A DNA stretch of 64,000 nucleotides from an uncultured Bacteroidales bacterium (GTDB lineage Bacteria > Bacteroidota > Bacteroidia > Bacteroidales > UBA932): contig CAMQDS010000009.1 of NCBI GenBank assembly GCA_946999645.1, forward strand, positions 27,221-91,220, read 5' to 3'. How positions within the stretch are numbered: position 1 is the stretch's first letter; each line of letters opens with the position of its first letter. A model generated the notes under the pieces. That model had not been told where the DNA came from, made no database searches, and saw only the letters and a program-made list of their open reading frames with translations. Below, piece by piece: positions 35,439-45,379 of the stretch. The translations under genes and the position numbers were made by a program.

Positions 35439-38096
35439 ATGGAACTTCCTATAAAGTATAATCCAGCCGATGTAGAAGATAAGTGGTATGCTTATTGGCT
35501 TAAAAATAAGTTTTTTCATTCAGAACCGGATGCTCGGGAACCATATACAATCGTAATTCCTCCCCCAAATGTTACAGGTATTCTTCATATGGGGCATGTC
35601 CTTAATAATACTCTCAATGATGTACTTATTAGAAAAGCCCGTATGGATGGGAAGAATGCGTGTTGGATTCCTGGAACGGATCATGCTTCAATAGCAACTG
35701 AAAGTAAAGTCGTTGCAAAACTTAAAGCACAGGGCATAAGTAAGGAAGATTTGACAAGGGAAGAGTTTCTTAAATATGCGTGGGAATGGAAAGAGGAACA
35801 CGGAGGAATTATTCTTAACCAACTTAAAAAATTGGGAGCCTCTTGTGATTGGGATCGCACTAAGTTCACTATGGATCCTGAACTTACAGAGGCCGTAATT
35901 AATACTTTTGTATATTTCTACAACAAAGGATACATATATAGGGGAGTACGAATGGTAAACTGGGATCCTGAAGGACTCACAGCTGTAAGTGATGAAGAAG
36001 TCATTCATAAGGAAACCAAAAGTCATTTCTATCATCTTCGTTACTATATTTCAGATGGTAATGGGAAACCTACTGACAAATATCTTGTTATAGCTACTAC
36101 TCGTCCAGAAACAATAATGGCAGATGCGGCTATAAGTGTTAATCCAACAGATGAAAGATATCATTGGCTTCGTGGTAAAAAGGTTATTATCCCATTGATT
36201 AATAGGGAAATACCTGTAATAGAAGATAGTTATGTAGAAAAAGATTTTGGAACTGGTTGTCTAAAAGTTACTCCAGCACACGATGTAAATGACTATGAAA
36301 TAGGTTTAAGACACAATCTTCCAGTAATAGATATAATTGATGAACACGGTAGGCTTAATGATAAGGCTGTAATCTTAGTAGGTGAGGACAGATTTGTGGC
36401 GAGGAAGAAGATTGCAAAAATGTTGGAAGAGGCTGGAAGTCTTGAAAAAATCGAAGAATATATATCGCCAATAGGATATTCGGAAAGAACAAATGCCGTA
36501 ATAGAACCAAAACTTTCAACCCAATGGTTCCTTAAAATGGAGGATTTGGCTGCACAAGCACTTAAGTCTGTGGATAGCGGCAGAACAAGGTTGATTCCTG
36601 ATAAATATATAAAGACATATAGGCATTGGATGGAAAATGTTCACGACTGGTGCATCAGCCGTCAGTTGTGGTGGGGACAAAGAATTCCTGCATATTACTT
36701 ACCTAATGGCAAATATGTAGTGGCTGCAACATTGCAGGAGGCGCTTTCTAAGGCTAAAGAAATTTGTCCGGAAATTACAGAAGGTGAATTGAAACAAGAT
36801 GAAGATGTGCTTGATACATGGTTTTCTTCTTGGTTGTGGCCTATTTCAGTCTTCGATCCTGCTAAACCAGGACACAAAGATGTAGTACCAAATAAAGACT
36901 TGTCATATTATTATCCTACTAATGACTTGGTTACAGGTCCTGATATATTGTTCTTCTGGGTAGCGAGAATGATAATGGCAGGCGATGAATTTATGGATAA
37001 AGAGCCGTTCAAAAATGTTTATCTGACAGGAATTGTAAGAGATAAACTTGGGCGTAAAATGTCAAAGACATTGGGTAATTCACCTGACCCATTAGATTTG
37101 ATTGCAAAATATGGGGCGGATGCTGTACGTTTGGGTATGCTATTATGTTCTTCTGCAGGAAACGATATATTTTATGACGAATCTCAAATCGAACAAGGTC
37201 GTAACTTCTGCAATAAAATCTGGAATTCATACCGTCTTATAAAAGGTTGGACAGTAGATGATAATATTAAGCAGCCTAAGGTCAATGCTTTATCTGTTGA
37301 TTGGTTTAAAAACAAATTAAACAAGGTAATAGAGACAACCGAAGAACACTACTCAAAATTCAGGATTTCAGATGCCTTGATGGGTATATATAAGTTATTT
37401 TGGGATGATTATTGCTCATGGTACTTGGAATTGGTTAAACCAACATTCGGAGAGGCAATCGACAAATCTACTTACGACTCAACAGTTAAATTCTTTGAAA
37501 ATTTACTTAAAATGATTCATCCTGTAATGCCGTTTATCACTGAGGAATTATGGCATGCAATGGATGAAAGAAGTAGCAATTCTACAATTATGTTTGCCGA
37601 ATATCCAAAATCTGAAGGTTACGACAACAATCTGATAGATGGTTTTGAATATGCTGCAGAGGCGGTAAACAATATAAGAAGCATTAGACAACAAAAGGGT
37701 CTCTCTTATAAGGAAAAACTCGATGTTCAATATAAGGGTGATTTTCCGTCCGCTTTAATACCAATAGTTGAAAAGTCAGCTAATGTTATATTAAGTAAAC
37801 AGGAAAAAGAAGAAAATAACTCTTGTTCAGGACTATCATTTATGGTTAGAACTACTGAGATGTTCGTTAAACTAACCAACCTGATAAATGTAGAAGAGGA
37901 ACTTGAAAAGTTAAAAGAACAACTGGATTATAGGAAAAAATTCCTTGATTCCGTAAGGAAAAAGTTATCGAATCAAGGTTTTGTAAGCCATGCTCCAGCC
38001 TCTGTTATAGAGATTGAACGGAAAAAAGAGAGCGATGCCCTTTCTAAGATAGATAGCATAGAATCACAGATTAAATTATTGTTAAATAATAAATAA
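35439..38096 (+). CDS. valS: Valyl-tRNA synthetase
   Basis: 885 residues, full length. Class I signatures: PPPNVTGILHMGH (HIGH-type) and KMSKTLGNSPDP (KMSKS-type, Thr variant). The editing domain (about 190-330) contains TTRPETIMADAAI. The C-terminal coiled-coil arm (about 820-885) is rich in Lys/Glu/Leu. It charges tRNA-Val and edits threonine. The start of a run of four plus-strand genes. Confidence 0.97.
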   Translation: MELPIKYNPADVEDKWYAYWLKNKFFHSEPDAREPYTIVIPPPNVTGILHMGHVLNNTLNDVLIRKARMDGKNACWIPGTDHASIATESKVVAKLKAQGISKEDLTREEFLKYAWEWKEEHGGIILNQLKKLGASCDWDRTKFTMDPELTEAVINTFVYFYNKGYIYRGVRMVNWDPEGLTAVSDEEVIHKETKSHFYHLRYYISDGNGKPTDKYLVIATTRPETIMADAAISVNPTDERYHWLRGKKVIIPLINREIPVIEDSYVEKDFGTGCLKVTPAHDVNDYEIGLRHNLPVIDIIDEHGRLNDKAVILVGEDRFVARKKIAKMLEEAGSLEKIEEYISPIGYSERTNAVIEPKLSTQWFLKMEDLAAQALKSVDSGRTRLIPDKYIKTYRHWMENVHDWCISRQLWWGQRIPAYYLPNGKYVVAATLQEALSKAKEICPEITEGELKQDEDVLDTWFSSWLWPISVFDPAKPGHKDVVPNKDLSYYYPTNDLVTGPDILFFWVARMIMAGDEFMDKEPFKNVYLTGIVRDKLGRKMSKTLGNSPDPLDLIAKYGADAVRLGMLLCSSAGNDIFYDESQIEQGRNFCNKIWNSYRLIKGWTVDDNIKQPKVNALSVDWFKNKLNKVIETTEEHYSKFRISDALMGIYKLFWDDYCSWYLELVKPTFGEAIDKSTYDSTVKFFENLLKMIHPVMPFITEELWHAMDERSSNSTIMFAEYPKSEGYDNNLIDGFEYAAEAVNNIRSIRQQKGLSYKEKLDVQYKGDFPSALIPIVEKSANVILSKQEKEENNSCSGLSFMVRTTEMFVKLTNLINVEEELEKLKEQLDYRKKFLDSVRKKLSNQGFVSHAPASVIEIERKKESDALSKIDSIESQIKLLLNNK

Positions 38097-38129
38097 AACA
38101 AAATAGTTAAATATAATAACATTTTTGTT

Positions 38130-38537
38130 ATGCTATATTTCGAGACAAAATTCCCCGTTCGTTACTATGAAACTGATCAAATGGGCATAGTTCATCACTC
38201 AAATTACATCAGATATTTTGAGTGTGCAAGGAATGCTCTTATGGAAGCTGGAGGATACCCTATAACACAATGTGAAAATGACGGGATTACTATTCCTGTT
38301 GTAGGTATTGAATGTAAATATAGGTTTTCGGCAAAGATGGGAGATGTCCTAAAAGTAACAGCATCAATAGATAGTATACCGTTGGCAAAATTGGTTATAA
38401 AACAAGCTGTTTATAATCAGAATGGTAACTTATGTGCAGAGGGGAAGGTTACTCTTGGCTTTTTGGATAAGAAGACAGGAAAGCCAGTACGTTGTCCAGA
38501 GAGATTGGTACGACTTATAGCAGAGTCTAATAAGTAA
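38130..38537 (+). CDS. Acyl-CoA thioesterase, YbgC/4-hydroxybenzoyl-CoA type
   Basis: 135 residues, one hot-dog fold. The active-site segment YYETDQMGIVHHSNYIRYFE holds the catalytic Asp16. It hydrolyses acyl-CoA or acyl-ACP thioesters; YbgC relatives act near the Tol-Pal envelope system, but no tol genes are here. The substrate is unknown. 33 nt after valS and 10 nt before the ABC-F gene. Confidence 0.9.
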   Translation: MLYFETKFPVRYYETDQMGIVHHSNYIRYFECARNALMEAGGYPITQCENDGITIPVVGIECKYRFSAKMGDVLKVTASIDSIPLAKLVIKQAVYNQNGNLCAEGKVTLGFLDKKTGKPVRCPERLVRLIAESNK

Positions 38538-38547
38538 ACAAGATGTA

Positions 38548-40464
38548 ATGATTTCTATTAATAATCTCAAAGTAACTTTTGGTGGTTATAATTTGTTTGA
38601 AGACCTGTCTTTTCATATAAGTGAGAATGAGAAGATAGGTCTTGTAGGTAAAAATGGAGCAGGAAAGTCCACATTAATGAAGATTATTTGTGGAATAGAT
38701 TCTCCTACGTCCGGAGAAGTGGACATGCCTAAAGATTGTACTGTCGGTTACTTGCCTCAAATAATGAAGCATCATAAGGGACGTTCTGTAATAGATGAGA
38801 CTCTTACCGCATTCGAGCATTTACATAAACTTGAAGACACAATTAAACAAATTAATATTGAATTAGCAGAACGTACTGATTATGAGTCTAATGAATATTT
38901 AAATCTGATTAACAGACTGAATGCAATAAATGATACCCTTTCATTGGAAAGCAGTGAACCTCCGCAGGTTAGGGCTGAAAAAACGTTGCTTGGGCTTGGA
39001 TTTAAGGAGGATGATTTTAATAAAAATACTGAGACTTTCAGTCAAGGTTGGAATATGAGGATCGAACTTGCTAAAATTCTTCTGTCTCAGCCGAATGTTC
39101 TTTTATTGGATGAGCCTACTAATCACTTGGATATAGAATCTATCGAATGGTTGGAGGATTATCTGAAATCTTATAGAGGTGCAATTCTATTGGTTTCACA
39201 TGACAGGCGTTTTCTGGATAATGTAACTTCGAGAACTATTGAGATATTGCTCGGACACATACATGATTATAAGGTCCCTTATAGTAAATATGTTATACTT
39301 CGTCAAGAACGAATGTCTCAACAACTTGCTGCTTATGAGAATCAGCAGAAGATGATAGCAAAAACCGAAGATTTTATTGAAAAATTTAGGTATAAACCAA
39401 CAAAATCAAATCAGGTTCAATCTCGTATTAAGGCTCTTGAAAAAATAGAACGAATTGAAATAGATGAAACAGACAATACAAAATTGACTGTAAAATTTAA
39501 TCCAGCAGAAAGATCTGGAGATATTGTATTTCAAGCAAAAGATTTAAAAGCTGAATATCCAGGTAAGACGGTTTTTTCAGGAGCAAATTTAGAAATTAAA
39601 AGGGGAGAGAAGGTCGCATTTGTCGGAAGAAATGGTGAAGGAAAAACAACTCTTGTTAAGATTATTATGGGTGAACTTCTTCCTGGAGGTGGTTTAGCAA
39701 AGATAGGACATAATGTTAATATCGGATATTTTGCTCAAAATCAGGAAGATATTTTAGATAAAAACGATACTGTTTATGGTACACTCGATAAGATAGCAAC
39801 TGGAGATATACGATTGAAACTCAGGGATATATTAGCTCAATTTCTCTTTAGAGGAGAAGATATAGACAAGAAAGTTTCTGTTTTGAGTGGAGGGGAAAGA
39901 GCCAGATTGGGTATGGCAAAATTGATGCTCAAGTCATGCAATCTTTTGGTTCTCGACGAGCCTACAAACCATATGGACATACGTTCAAAAGATATACTGA
40001 AACAAGCCTTATCTGCATTTAGTGGTACAATTATTATTGTTTCACACGATAGGGATTTTTTGGATGGTCTTGTAGATAAAATGTATGAATTCCGAAACGG
40101 CCGGGTGAGTGAGTTTATTGGTTCTGTGACTGAATTTCTTGAAGCAAAGAAACTTGAATCTCTTAAGGAGTTGGAAAGAAAATATAGTACACCAGAAAGC
40201 AATGAAGCCTTAGTATCAGGAGGTAAAAAGGAGTTTGAAAATTTGAAATCCATTTCAAAAGAAGAAAAAAAACTAAATAAAAAGATTGAACAGTTAGAAA
40301 AGAAAATTGCTGATAATGAGAAGAATATAAAAGAAATAGAGCAACTTCTTTCTAATCCGGAGCAGAATACTGATATTATGGCACTTACAGAAAAATATTT
40401 GGAATATAAAAAACAGGTGGAGAGAGATACAGAATTGTGGAGCAAATTAATTGAAAATTCATAG
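38548..40464 (+). CDS. ABC-F family ATPase
   Basis: 638 residues, no membrane segments. Two ATP-binding cassettes: Walker A GKNGAGKST (about 35) and GRNGEGKTT (about 360); signatures FSQGWNMR and LSGGERAR; Walker B LLLDEPTNHLD and LVLDEPTNHMD. An interdomain linker (about 255-315, RIKALEKIERIE) and a charged C-terminal coiled coil (570-638) follow the Uup/YheS plan. ABC-F proteins act on ribosomes stalled at the E site or in antibiotic protection; which role applies is not clear from sequence. Confidence 0.93.
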   Translation: MISINNLKVTFGGYNLFEDLSFHISENEKIGLVGKNGAGKSTLMKIICGIDSPTSGEVDMPKDCTVGYLPQIMKHHKGRSVIDETLTAFEHLHKLEDTIKQINIELAERTDYESNEYLNLINRLNAINDTLSLESSEPPQVRAEKTLLGLGFKEDDFNKNTETFSQGWNMRIELAKILLSQPNVLLLDEPTNHLDIESIEWLEDYLKSYRGAILLVSHDRRFLDNVTSRTIEILLGHIHDYKVPYSKYVILRQERMSQQLAAYENQQKMIAKTEDFIEKFRYKPTKSNQVQSRIKALEKIERIEIDETDNTKLTVKFNPAERSGDIVFQAKDLKAEYPGKTVFSGANLEIKRGEKVAFVGRNGEGKTTLVKIIMGELLPGGGLAKIGHNVNIGYFAQNQEDILDKNDTVYGTLDKIATGDIRLKLRDILAQFLFRGEDIDKKVSVLSGGERARLGMAKLMLKSCNLLVLDEPTNHMDIRSKDILKQALSAFSGTIIIVSHDRDFLDGLVDKMYEFRNGRVSEFIGSVTEFLEAKKLESLKELERKYSTPESNEALVSGGKKEFENLKSISKEEKKLNKKIEQLEKKIADNEKNIKEIEQLLSNPEQNTDIMALTEKYLEYKKQVERDTELWSKLIENS

Positions 40465-40481
40465 ATTCAATCTTAGTAACA

Positions 40482-41570
40482 ATGCTTATAATAGATTCTC
40501 ATTGTGATACTCCGTCACAAATTATGCGGCTTAGAGACCTATCTATTGATAATAAAAGGGGACAGGTTGATTTTCCTAAACTAAAAAAAGGTGGTGTAAG
40601 CACTTCATTTTTTGCTTTATATACATCAGCATCTATGCAGCCTGATGCTGCAACAAGGTATGCTCTTGAAATGCTTGCTGGGATATACGATTCTGTAAAT
40701 GAAAATTCAGATTATGTTTCTTTGGCATATGGCTCTAAAGACATTTTAGAGAACTATAATCTCGGAAAAATTTCCATTATGATAGGTATGGAAAACGGGG
40801 CTCCCATTCAGTGCTCTCTTTCGCTACTGAGACTATTTTATAAATTTGGGGTACGTTATATGACTTTAACTCATAATGGAGATAATGCTATTGCAGATGC
40901 TGCTGCTCAAGGCTTTAAATGGGGAGGATTAAGTCCATTTGGTATAGAAGTAGTTGAACAGATGAACCGTCTCGGAATGCTTATAGATGTAGCCCATTCT
41001 TCAGACAAAACATTTTGGGATTGCATTAAATATTCACATTCACCAATAGTATCCACACATTCCTGTTGTAGAGCTTTAACTTCTCATAGAAGGAATATGA
41101 CAGATGAAATGATACGGGCAATGGCAGACAAAGGGGGAGTTATACAGATAAATTTTTATCCTGCATTTATTTCAGATACTTTCGCTGCAGACTTAGATAA
41201 ATGGGAAAAATTGCACCCTGAGGCAGAAAAAGTTGAACAAGACTTTATTGATGATCCTGGAGATAGTGCTAAGAGAATGGCTTGGGAAAGATTGCAGGAT
41301 AGTATGAATCTGCTAAAAAGACCTGGAGTTAAGGAGGTTGTAAATCATATAGCCCATGCTATAAATGTAGGAGGTGTGGATAGTGTGGGCATTGGGTCTG
41401 ACTTTGATGGCATAGATGTTACCCCGATAGGTCTTGAGAACGTATCTAAAATTCAGGCTGTATTTGATGAAATGAATAGACGCGGATATAATGATGATGT
41501 GATTGAAAAAGTAGCAGGTAAAAACTTTCTTAGGGTTCTTACTGATGTTGAATCTTTAAGGCAATCTTGA
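40482..41570 (+). CDS. Membrane (renal-type) dipeptidase, peptidase M19
   Basis: 362 residues, no obvious signal peptide despite the family name. Zinc ligands: DSHCDTP (HxD), EDG-type Glu in MIGMENGAP, DVAHSSD, STHSCCRALTSHRRN, and the distal GIGSDFDGI. It hydrolyses dipeptides, including D-amino acid forms. Probably the end of the valS transcript (17 nt after ABC-F). The last 15 nt overlap the convergent cinA-like gene. Confidence 0.93.
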   Translation: MLIIDSHCDTPSQIMRLRDLSIDNKRGQVDFPKLKKGGVSTSFFALYTSASMQPDAATRYALEMLAGIYDSVNENSDYVSLAYGSKDILENYNLGKISIMIGMENGAPIQCSLSLLRLFYKFGVRYMTLTHNGDNAIADAAAQGFKWGGLSPFGIEVVEQMNRLGMLIDVAHSSDKTFWDCIKYSHSPIVSTHSCCRALTSHRRNMTDEMIRAMADKGGVIQINFYPAFISDTFAADLDKWEKLHPEAEKVEQDFIDDPGDSAKRMAWERLQDSMNLLKRPGVKEVVNHIAHAINVGGVDSVGIGSDFDGIDVTPIGLENVSKIQAVFDEMNRRGYNDDVIEKVAGKNFLRVLTDVESLRQS

Positions 41571-42089
41571 ATTTAATTCTTCATTAATAAATTCAAATAA
41601 AAAACGGAGGGCTGTATATGCAAATTTTTTTATTGTATGTTCCCTGTCATTTTTATATTGGAATTTAAATGTCTTTGTCCTGTTTTTAGAAGCAACTCCA
41701 ATCCATACAGTTCCTCCTGGATTTACCCCGTCGCCTTCAGTTCCTGCAAGTCCAGTAGTTGCCACTGCAAAGTCAGTCCCAATCAATTTCCTGACACCTT
41801 TAGCCATTGCCGAAGCTACTTGACTACTAACTACTCCGTATTGATTTATTACTTCAGGTGATACGTTTAATACATTCTCCTTCACAGCGATAGCATAAGA
41901 TACTACAGAGCCATAATAATATTCGGATGCACCAGATACGAGTGTTATAAGATGGGCAATCTCTCCTCCAGTACATGATTCTGCTGAGCTTACAGTCTTG
42001 TCATTTGCTTTAAGAATACGTCCTATTTCAGCACTTAAATTTTCGTCAGAAACAGTTGAAATATCAATTTTATTCATAGTTTGTGTCAT
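41556..42089 (-). CDS. Nicotinamide-nucleotide amidase (CinA C-terminal domain, PncC type)
   Basis: 177 residues, only the amidase domain; the MoCF-like N-terminal domain of full CinA is absent. Signatures: AESCTGGEIAHLIT, GSVVSYAIAVKENVLNV, ATTGLAGTEGDGVNPGGTVWIGV. It recycles NMN to nicotinate mononucleotide. Its ATG overlaps the pyrD stop by 4 nt; ATG 42077 is an alternative start. Confidence 0.93.
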   Translation of the reverse strand: MTQTMNKIDISTVSDENLSAEIGRILKANDKTVSSAESCTGGEIAHLITLVSGASEYYYGSVVSYAIAVKENVLNVSPEVINQYGVVSSQVASAMAKGVRKLIGTDFAVATTGLAGTEGDGVNPGGTVWIGVASKNRTKTFKFQYKNDREHTIKKFAYTALRFLFEFINEELNSRLP

Positions 42090-43123
42090 TTATTTTTTTT
42101 ACTGAGATACTTTAGTATCCTTTTTACAAAGGAAGGTCCTTCATATATAAATCCACTATATATTTCTATCAAAGATGCCCCACTATTAAGCATTTCATAT
42201 GCTTGCTTTTCAGACATTATTCCCCCCACACCTATTATAGGCAGTCTTCCGCATGTTTTATTGTAAACATATTTTACCATTTCCAGGCTTTTTTTGTACA
42301 ATGGTGCACCAGATAAGCCACCTTTACCTATTTTGTCGAGTTCGTTCTGAGATGTTTCAAGCCCTGCACGAGTGTTTGAAGTATTTCCTATAACAATTCC
42401 ATCAACTCCAGAACGCATTGCATAAGAAAGCATATCATCCAAACTGTCATATTCCAAATCTAAAGATACTTTAATGAGAATAGGTTTATACTTATCCATA
42501 CATGTCCTTCTATTTAATATTGGATCTATAATATCTGAAATAAATGAAGGCTCTTGAAGTGCAGTTACACCAGCTACATTAGGACATGAAACATTAACTA
42601 CAAACATATCTACAAAGTCATACAGCATCGAAAAAGCATATTCATAATCGCGTGTAATCTGTTCTTCTTGTGACGTTGTATTCTTAGATATACTTGCTGC
42701 TATTATTACCTCAGGGTGATCGTTTTTCAGATTTGAAATAGCACTCAATATACCTTCGTTGTTCATTCCCATCCTATTAATGATTGCTCTGTCTTTTGGA
42801 AGTCTGAAAATTCGAGGACACGGATTACCAGTTTGTGGTTTTGGAGTTAAAGAACCTATTTCAACAAAGCCAAATCCAAAATCTGCAAATTCATTATAGC
42901 ATTTTCCGTTTTTATCCATTCCAGCAGAAAGACCTACAGGATTAGGAAAATTTATTCCAAATACATTTCTATGTAATTTTGGGGACTCATATTTAAAGAG
43001 AAGACGAACAAATGCCCTTATGATAGGGAACTTTTTAAACATTCTAAGAATAGATAGGATCAGATTATGAGCTGACTCCGCATTCATCCTAAAAAGAAGA
43101 GGTCTTAGAAAACTTTTATACAT
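42086..43123 (-). CDS. pyrD: Dihydroorotate dehydrogenase, quinone-linked (class 2)
   Basis: 345 residues. The N-terminal amphipathic/membrane-associated helix (about 1-45) marks class 2. The FMN barrel has GINFPNPVGLSAGMDKNG, EIGSLTPKPQTGNPCPRIFRL, INRMGMNNEG and VNVSCPNV with the catalytic Ser of class 2. It oxidises dihydroorotate and reduces quinone. A TATATTTG box is present upstream (complement of 43145-43152), so pyrD can be transcribed apart from the regulator gene 51 nt upstream. Confidence 0.96.
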   Translation of the reverse strand: MYKSFLRPLLFRMNAESAHNLILSILRMFKKFPIIRAFVRLLFKYESPKLHRNVFGINFPNPVGLSAGMDKNGKCYNEFADFGFGFVEIGSLTPKPQTGNPCPRIFRLPKDRAIINRMGMNNEGILSAISNLKNDHPEVIIAASISKNTTSQEEQITRDYEYAFSMLYDFVDMFVVNVSCPNVAGVTALQEPSFISDIIDPILNRRTCMDKYKPILIKVSLDLEYDSLDDMLSYAMRSGVDGIVIGNTSNTRAGLETSQNELDKIGKGGLSGAPLYKKSLEMVKYVYNKTCGRLPIIGVGGIMSEKQAYEMLNSGASLIEIYSGFIYEGPSFVKRILKYLSKKNK

Positions 43124-43174
43124 ATCTGATAATTAATAGACATGCAAATATATCAAAATAAGACCAGAATGCCT

Positions 43175-43597
43175 TTATTTTATTTCTTCAAATGTATTGT
43201 CAGTATAAAAAACGAGAATATGATCTATCTTGCGTGAAGACACGTCTGATCCCTGCTGAGTAGTTGTAGTTTTTTGCTCATTTATACTTACAGGTTCTGA
43301 AATATTGACTTCAGAGGAAAATAAATTTTGGTTGCTATCTGGCTCAACATTATTCTCTGGTGCTTCATCAAGCTTTTTTCTATCCAAATCATCATACATC
43401 TTACCGTTTCCAAATAAAAGCCATTTAATATTAAGGCGAGGGTAGCACCGCATCAGACTGCTGATAAAATCAAATCCTGGCTTATTCCTGCCTGAAAGAA
43501 TATGAGAAACACTTGCCCTTGTTACCCCAATAGTATCTGCAAATTGAGCTTGAGAAATATTTTCGGCATCTAAAAAACTCTGTAATCGTTCGTTCAT
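43175..43597 (-). CDS. XRE-type helix-turn-helix regulator
   Basis: 140 residues from ATG 43597 (MNERLQSFLDAENISQAQFAD). The in-frame start at 43678 crosses the promoter and is rejected. The HTH (about 8-60) is ISQAQFADTIGVTRASVSHILSGRNKPGF; the rest is a low-complexity acidic tail (NNVEPDSNQNLFSSEV) and a short C-terminal strand LVFYTDNTFEEI. Ligand and targets are unknown. It is preceded by a perfect promoter and a long AT-rich region with inverted repeats, which may include its own operator. Confidence 0.88.
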   Translation of the reverse strand: MNERLQSFLDAENISQAQFADTIGVTRASVSHILSGRNKPGFDFISSLMRCYPRLNIKWLLFGNGKMYDDLDRKKLDEAPENNVEPDSNQNLFSSEVNISEPVSINEQKTTTTQQGSDVSSRKIDHILVFYTDNTFEEIK

Positions 43598-43617
43598 AAC
43601 AGTAACTATTAATATTA

Positions 43618-43647
43618 CAAATGTAAACAAAATAATATTATTAACAA
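43618..43647 (-). promoter_or_regulatory. Consensus promoter of the HTH regulator gene
   Basis: The minus strand reads TTG (complement of 43645-43647), 19 nt, TACATTTG (complement of 43618-43625). The start is expected near 43611. Confidence 0.75.
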
Positions 43648-43679
43648 TGGTTGATAACGATGAATATATGTTAATCAAT

Positions 43680-44053
43680 AATCAGTAACTCATAATGTAT
43701 TTATATTAATACCTAATAATCACATTAGATAATATAATATAATATATTGGTTATTAGTGTAATATATATATAAATATACCCTAATAACTGCTAAATTGCA
43801 GGTATCTGGCTAAGAATATGGATAATATATCTTAATTATATTACGTTATACATTATATGATATTATGTAACTACTTGATTATAAAACTATAATACTTCTA
43901 AAAATTACAGTATAAGCAATTCTTATTTTACAAAAGTAATTTAAAACAATAGTAAACTAATTTTGGGTAAAATATGCTGTGAATTAACTTTTGTTTCTGT
44001 GGGTTGTATTGTTGTGACTGTTGATAAAGTGTTTAATAAATGTTGATTTTTAT
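43680..44053. other. Long AT-rich intergenic region with inverted repeats
   Basis: About 370 bp with no credible gene. It contains CTAAT-N6-ATTAG (43713-43728), TTATTAG (43751-43757) and CTAATAA (43781-43787), the last two forming an inverted pair 23 bp apart, in a field of TATAAT-like steps. These may be binding sites for the adjacent HTH protein or simply low-complexity DNA. Confidence 0.4.
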
Positions 44054-44061
44054 TAATTTTG
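44054..44061 (+). promoter_or_regulatory. -7 box of queA
   Basis: TAATTTTG, 23 nt before the chosen start codon. Confidence 0.55.
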
Positions 44062-44084
44062 TAGTGTTTGAAAAAATTGATTTA

Positions 44085-45302
44085 ATGATACCAGAAATAC
44101 ACATAGAGGACTATAATTATGATTTGTCCGATGATAGGATAGCAAAATATCCGCTTGCAGAAAGAGATGCTTCTAAACTTCTCAGATATAGAGATGGAAA
44201 GGTTGATGAATTTATATTTCGCAATTTGGCAGATTTACTTCCTAATGACGCACTTATGATATTTAATAATACTAAGGTAGTACCTGCAAGGTTGTTCTTT
44301 CATAAATCATCAGGAGCTAAGATTGAGGTATTCTGTTTGGAACCAGATACTCCTGTTGAATATAATTTGGCATTTGCTACAGATAAGACTTGTCGTTGGA
44401 AATGTATTATAGGTAATGCTAAAAAATGGAAAGATGAAACATTGGATTTGTTTACAGGAAATGATGATTTAGGTGCTGCAAATCTAAATCTTAAAGCATC
44501 TCTTGTAAGACGTGATGGTCAGACTGCTATAGTGGAGTTTAGTTGGGATGGAGGTGTGCCATTTTCTAATGTATTGGAATTATGTGGAAATATTCCAATT
44601 CCTCCCTATCTTAATAGAGAAACGGAGTCTATCGATATAGAAAGATACCAGACTTTGTATGCAAAACTTCGTGGCTCTGTTGCAGCTCCTACTGCTGGTT
44701 TGCATTTTACTCAAAGGGTCCTTGATCAAATAAAGGCAAAGGGAATAGATACAGAAGAGGTATGCCTGCATGTTGGTGCTGGAACCTTTTTACCTGTAAA
44801 ATCATCCAATGTGGCTGAACATCCTATGCATAGAGAGCCTTTTTCTATAAGTTTAGATTTATTAAAACGCATTAGAACCTCTGGTAAAAAAATTATAGCC
44901 GTAGGAACAACATCTGTACGTACTTTGGAATCTTTGTATTATGCAGGAGTTGATTGTATAGAAAAAGGTAGACCAGAGGATATAGAGCAGTGGGCTCCGT
45001 ATACAAGGGATTATAAGTATTCAAATGAAGAGGCTTTGGATGCTTTGATTGCTTATCTTGATAAAGAAGGACTTAATTCGTTGAGACTCGGAACAAGAAT
45101 TATCATCGTTCCTGGTTTTAAATATAGGCTTACTGATATACTTGTAACTAATTTCCATCAACCTGAAAGCACTCTTATATTATTGGTATCTGCTTTTGTT
45201 GGAGGAGATTGGCGTACTATATATGATTATGCTCTATCTCATAATTTTCGTTTTTTAAGTTATGGAGACAGTTCATTGCTTTTCAAAGCAGAGAAACAAT
45301 AA
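44085..45302 (+). CDS. queA: tRNA preQ1-34 S-adenosylmethionine ribosyltransferase-isomerase
   Basis: 405 residues from ATG 44085. An in-frame ATG at 44040 lies upstream of the TAATTTTG box and is rejected. Signatures: YDLSDDRIAKYPLAERDASKLL, ALMIFNNTKVVPARL, GSVAAPTAGLHFT, HVGAGTFLPV and TNFHQPESTLILLVSAF. It transfers ribosyl from SAM to preQ1 in tRNA to form epoxyqueuosine. Works with queC-queD-queE found at 54-56 kb. Confidence 0.95.
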   Translation: MIPEIHIEDYNYDLSDDRIAKYPLAERDASKLLRYRDGKVDEFIFRNLADLLPNDALMIFNNTKVVPARLFFHKSSGAKIEVFCLEPDTPVEYNLAFATDKTCRWKCIIGNAKKWKDETLDLFTGNDDLGAANLNLKASLVRRDGQTAIVEFSWDGGVPFSNVLELCGNIPIPPYLNRETESIDIERYQTLYAKLRGSVAAPTAGLHFTQRVLDQIKAKGIDTEEVCLHVGAGTFLPVKSSNVAEHPMHREPFSISLDLLKRIRTSGKKIIAVGTTSVRTLESLYYAGVDCIEKGRPEDIEQWAPYTRDYKYSNEEALDALIAYLDKEGLNSLRLGTRIIIVPGFKYRLTDILVTNFHQPESTLILLVSAFVGGDWRTIYDYALSHNFRFLSYGDSSLLFKAEKQ

Positions 45303-45379
45303 AATTCATTATTATTGGAGTTTGAAAGGTTTTTTTTTAGATTTGCGAAATAATTAATACTAATATTCTTTAGCAACCT

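Noticed and set aside
39837..40445. 202-codon minus-strand open frame
   Set aside because: Antisense of the ABC-F ATPase, biased in Ser/Phe as expected from complement codons.
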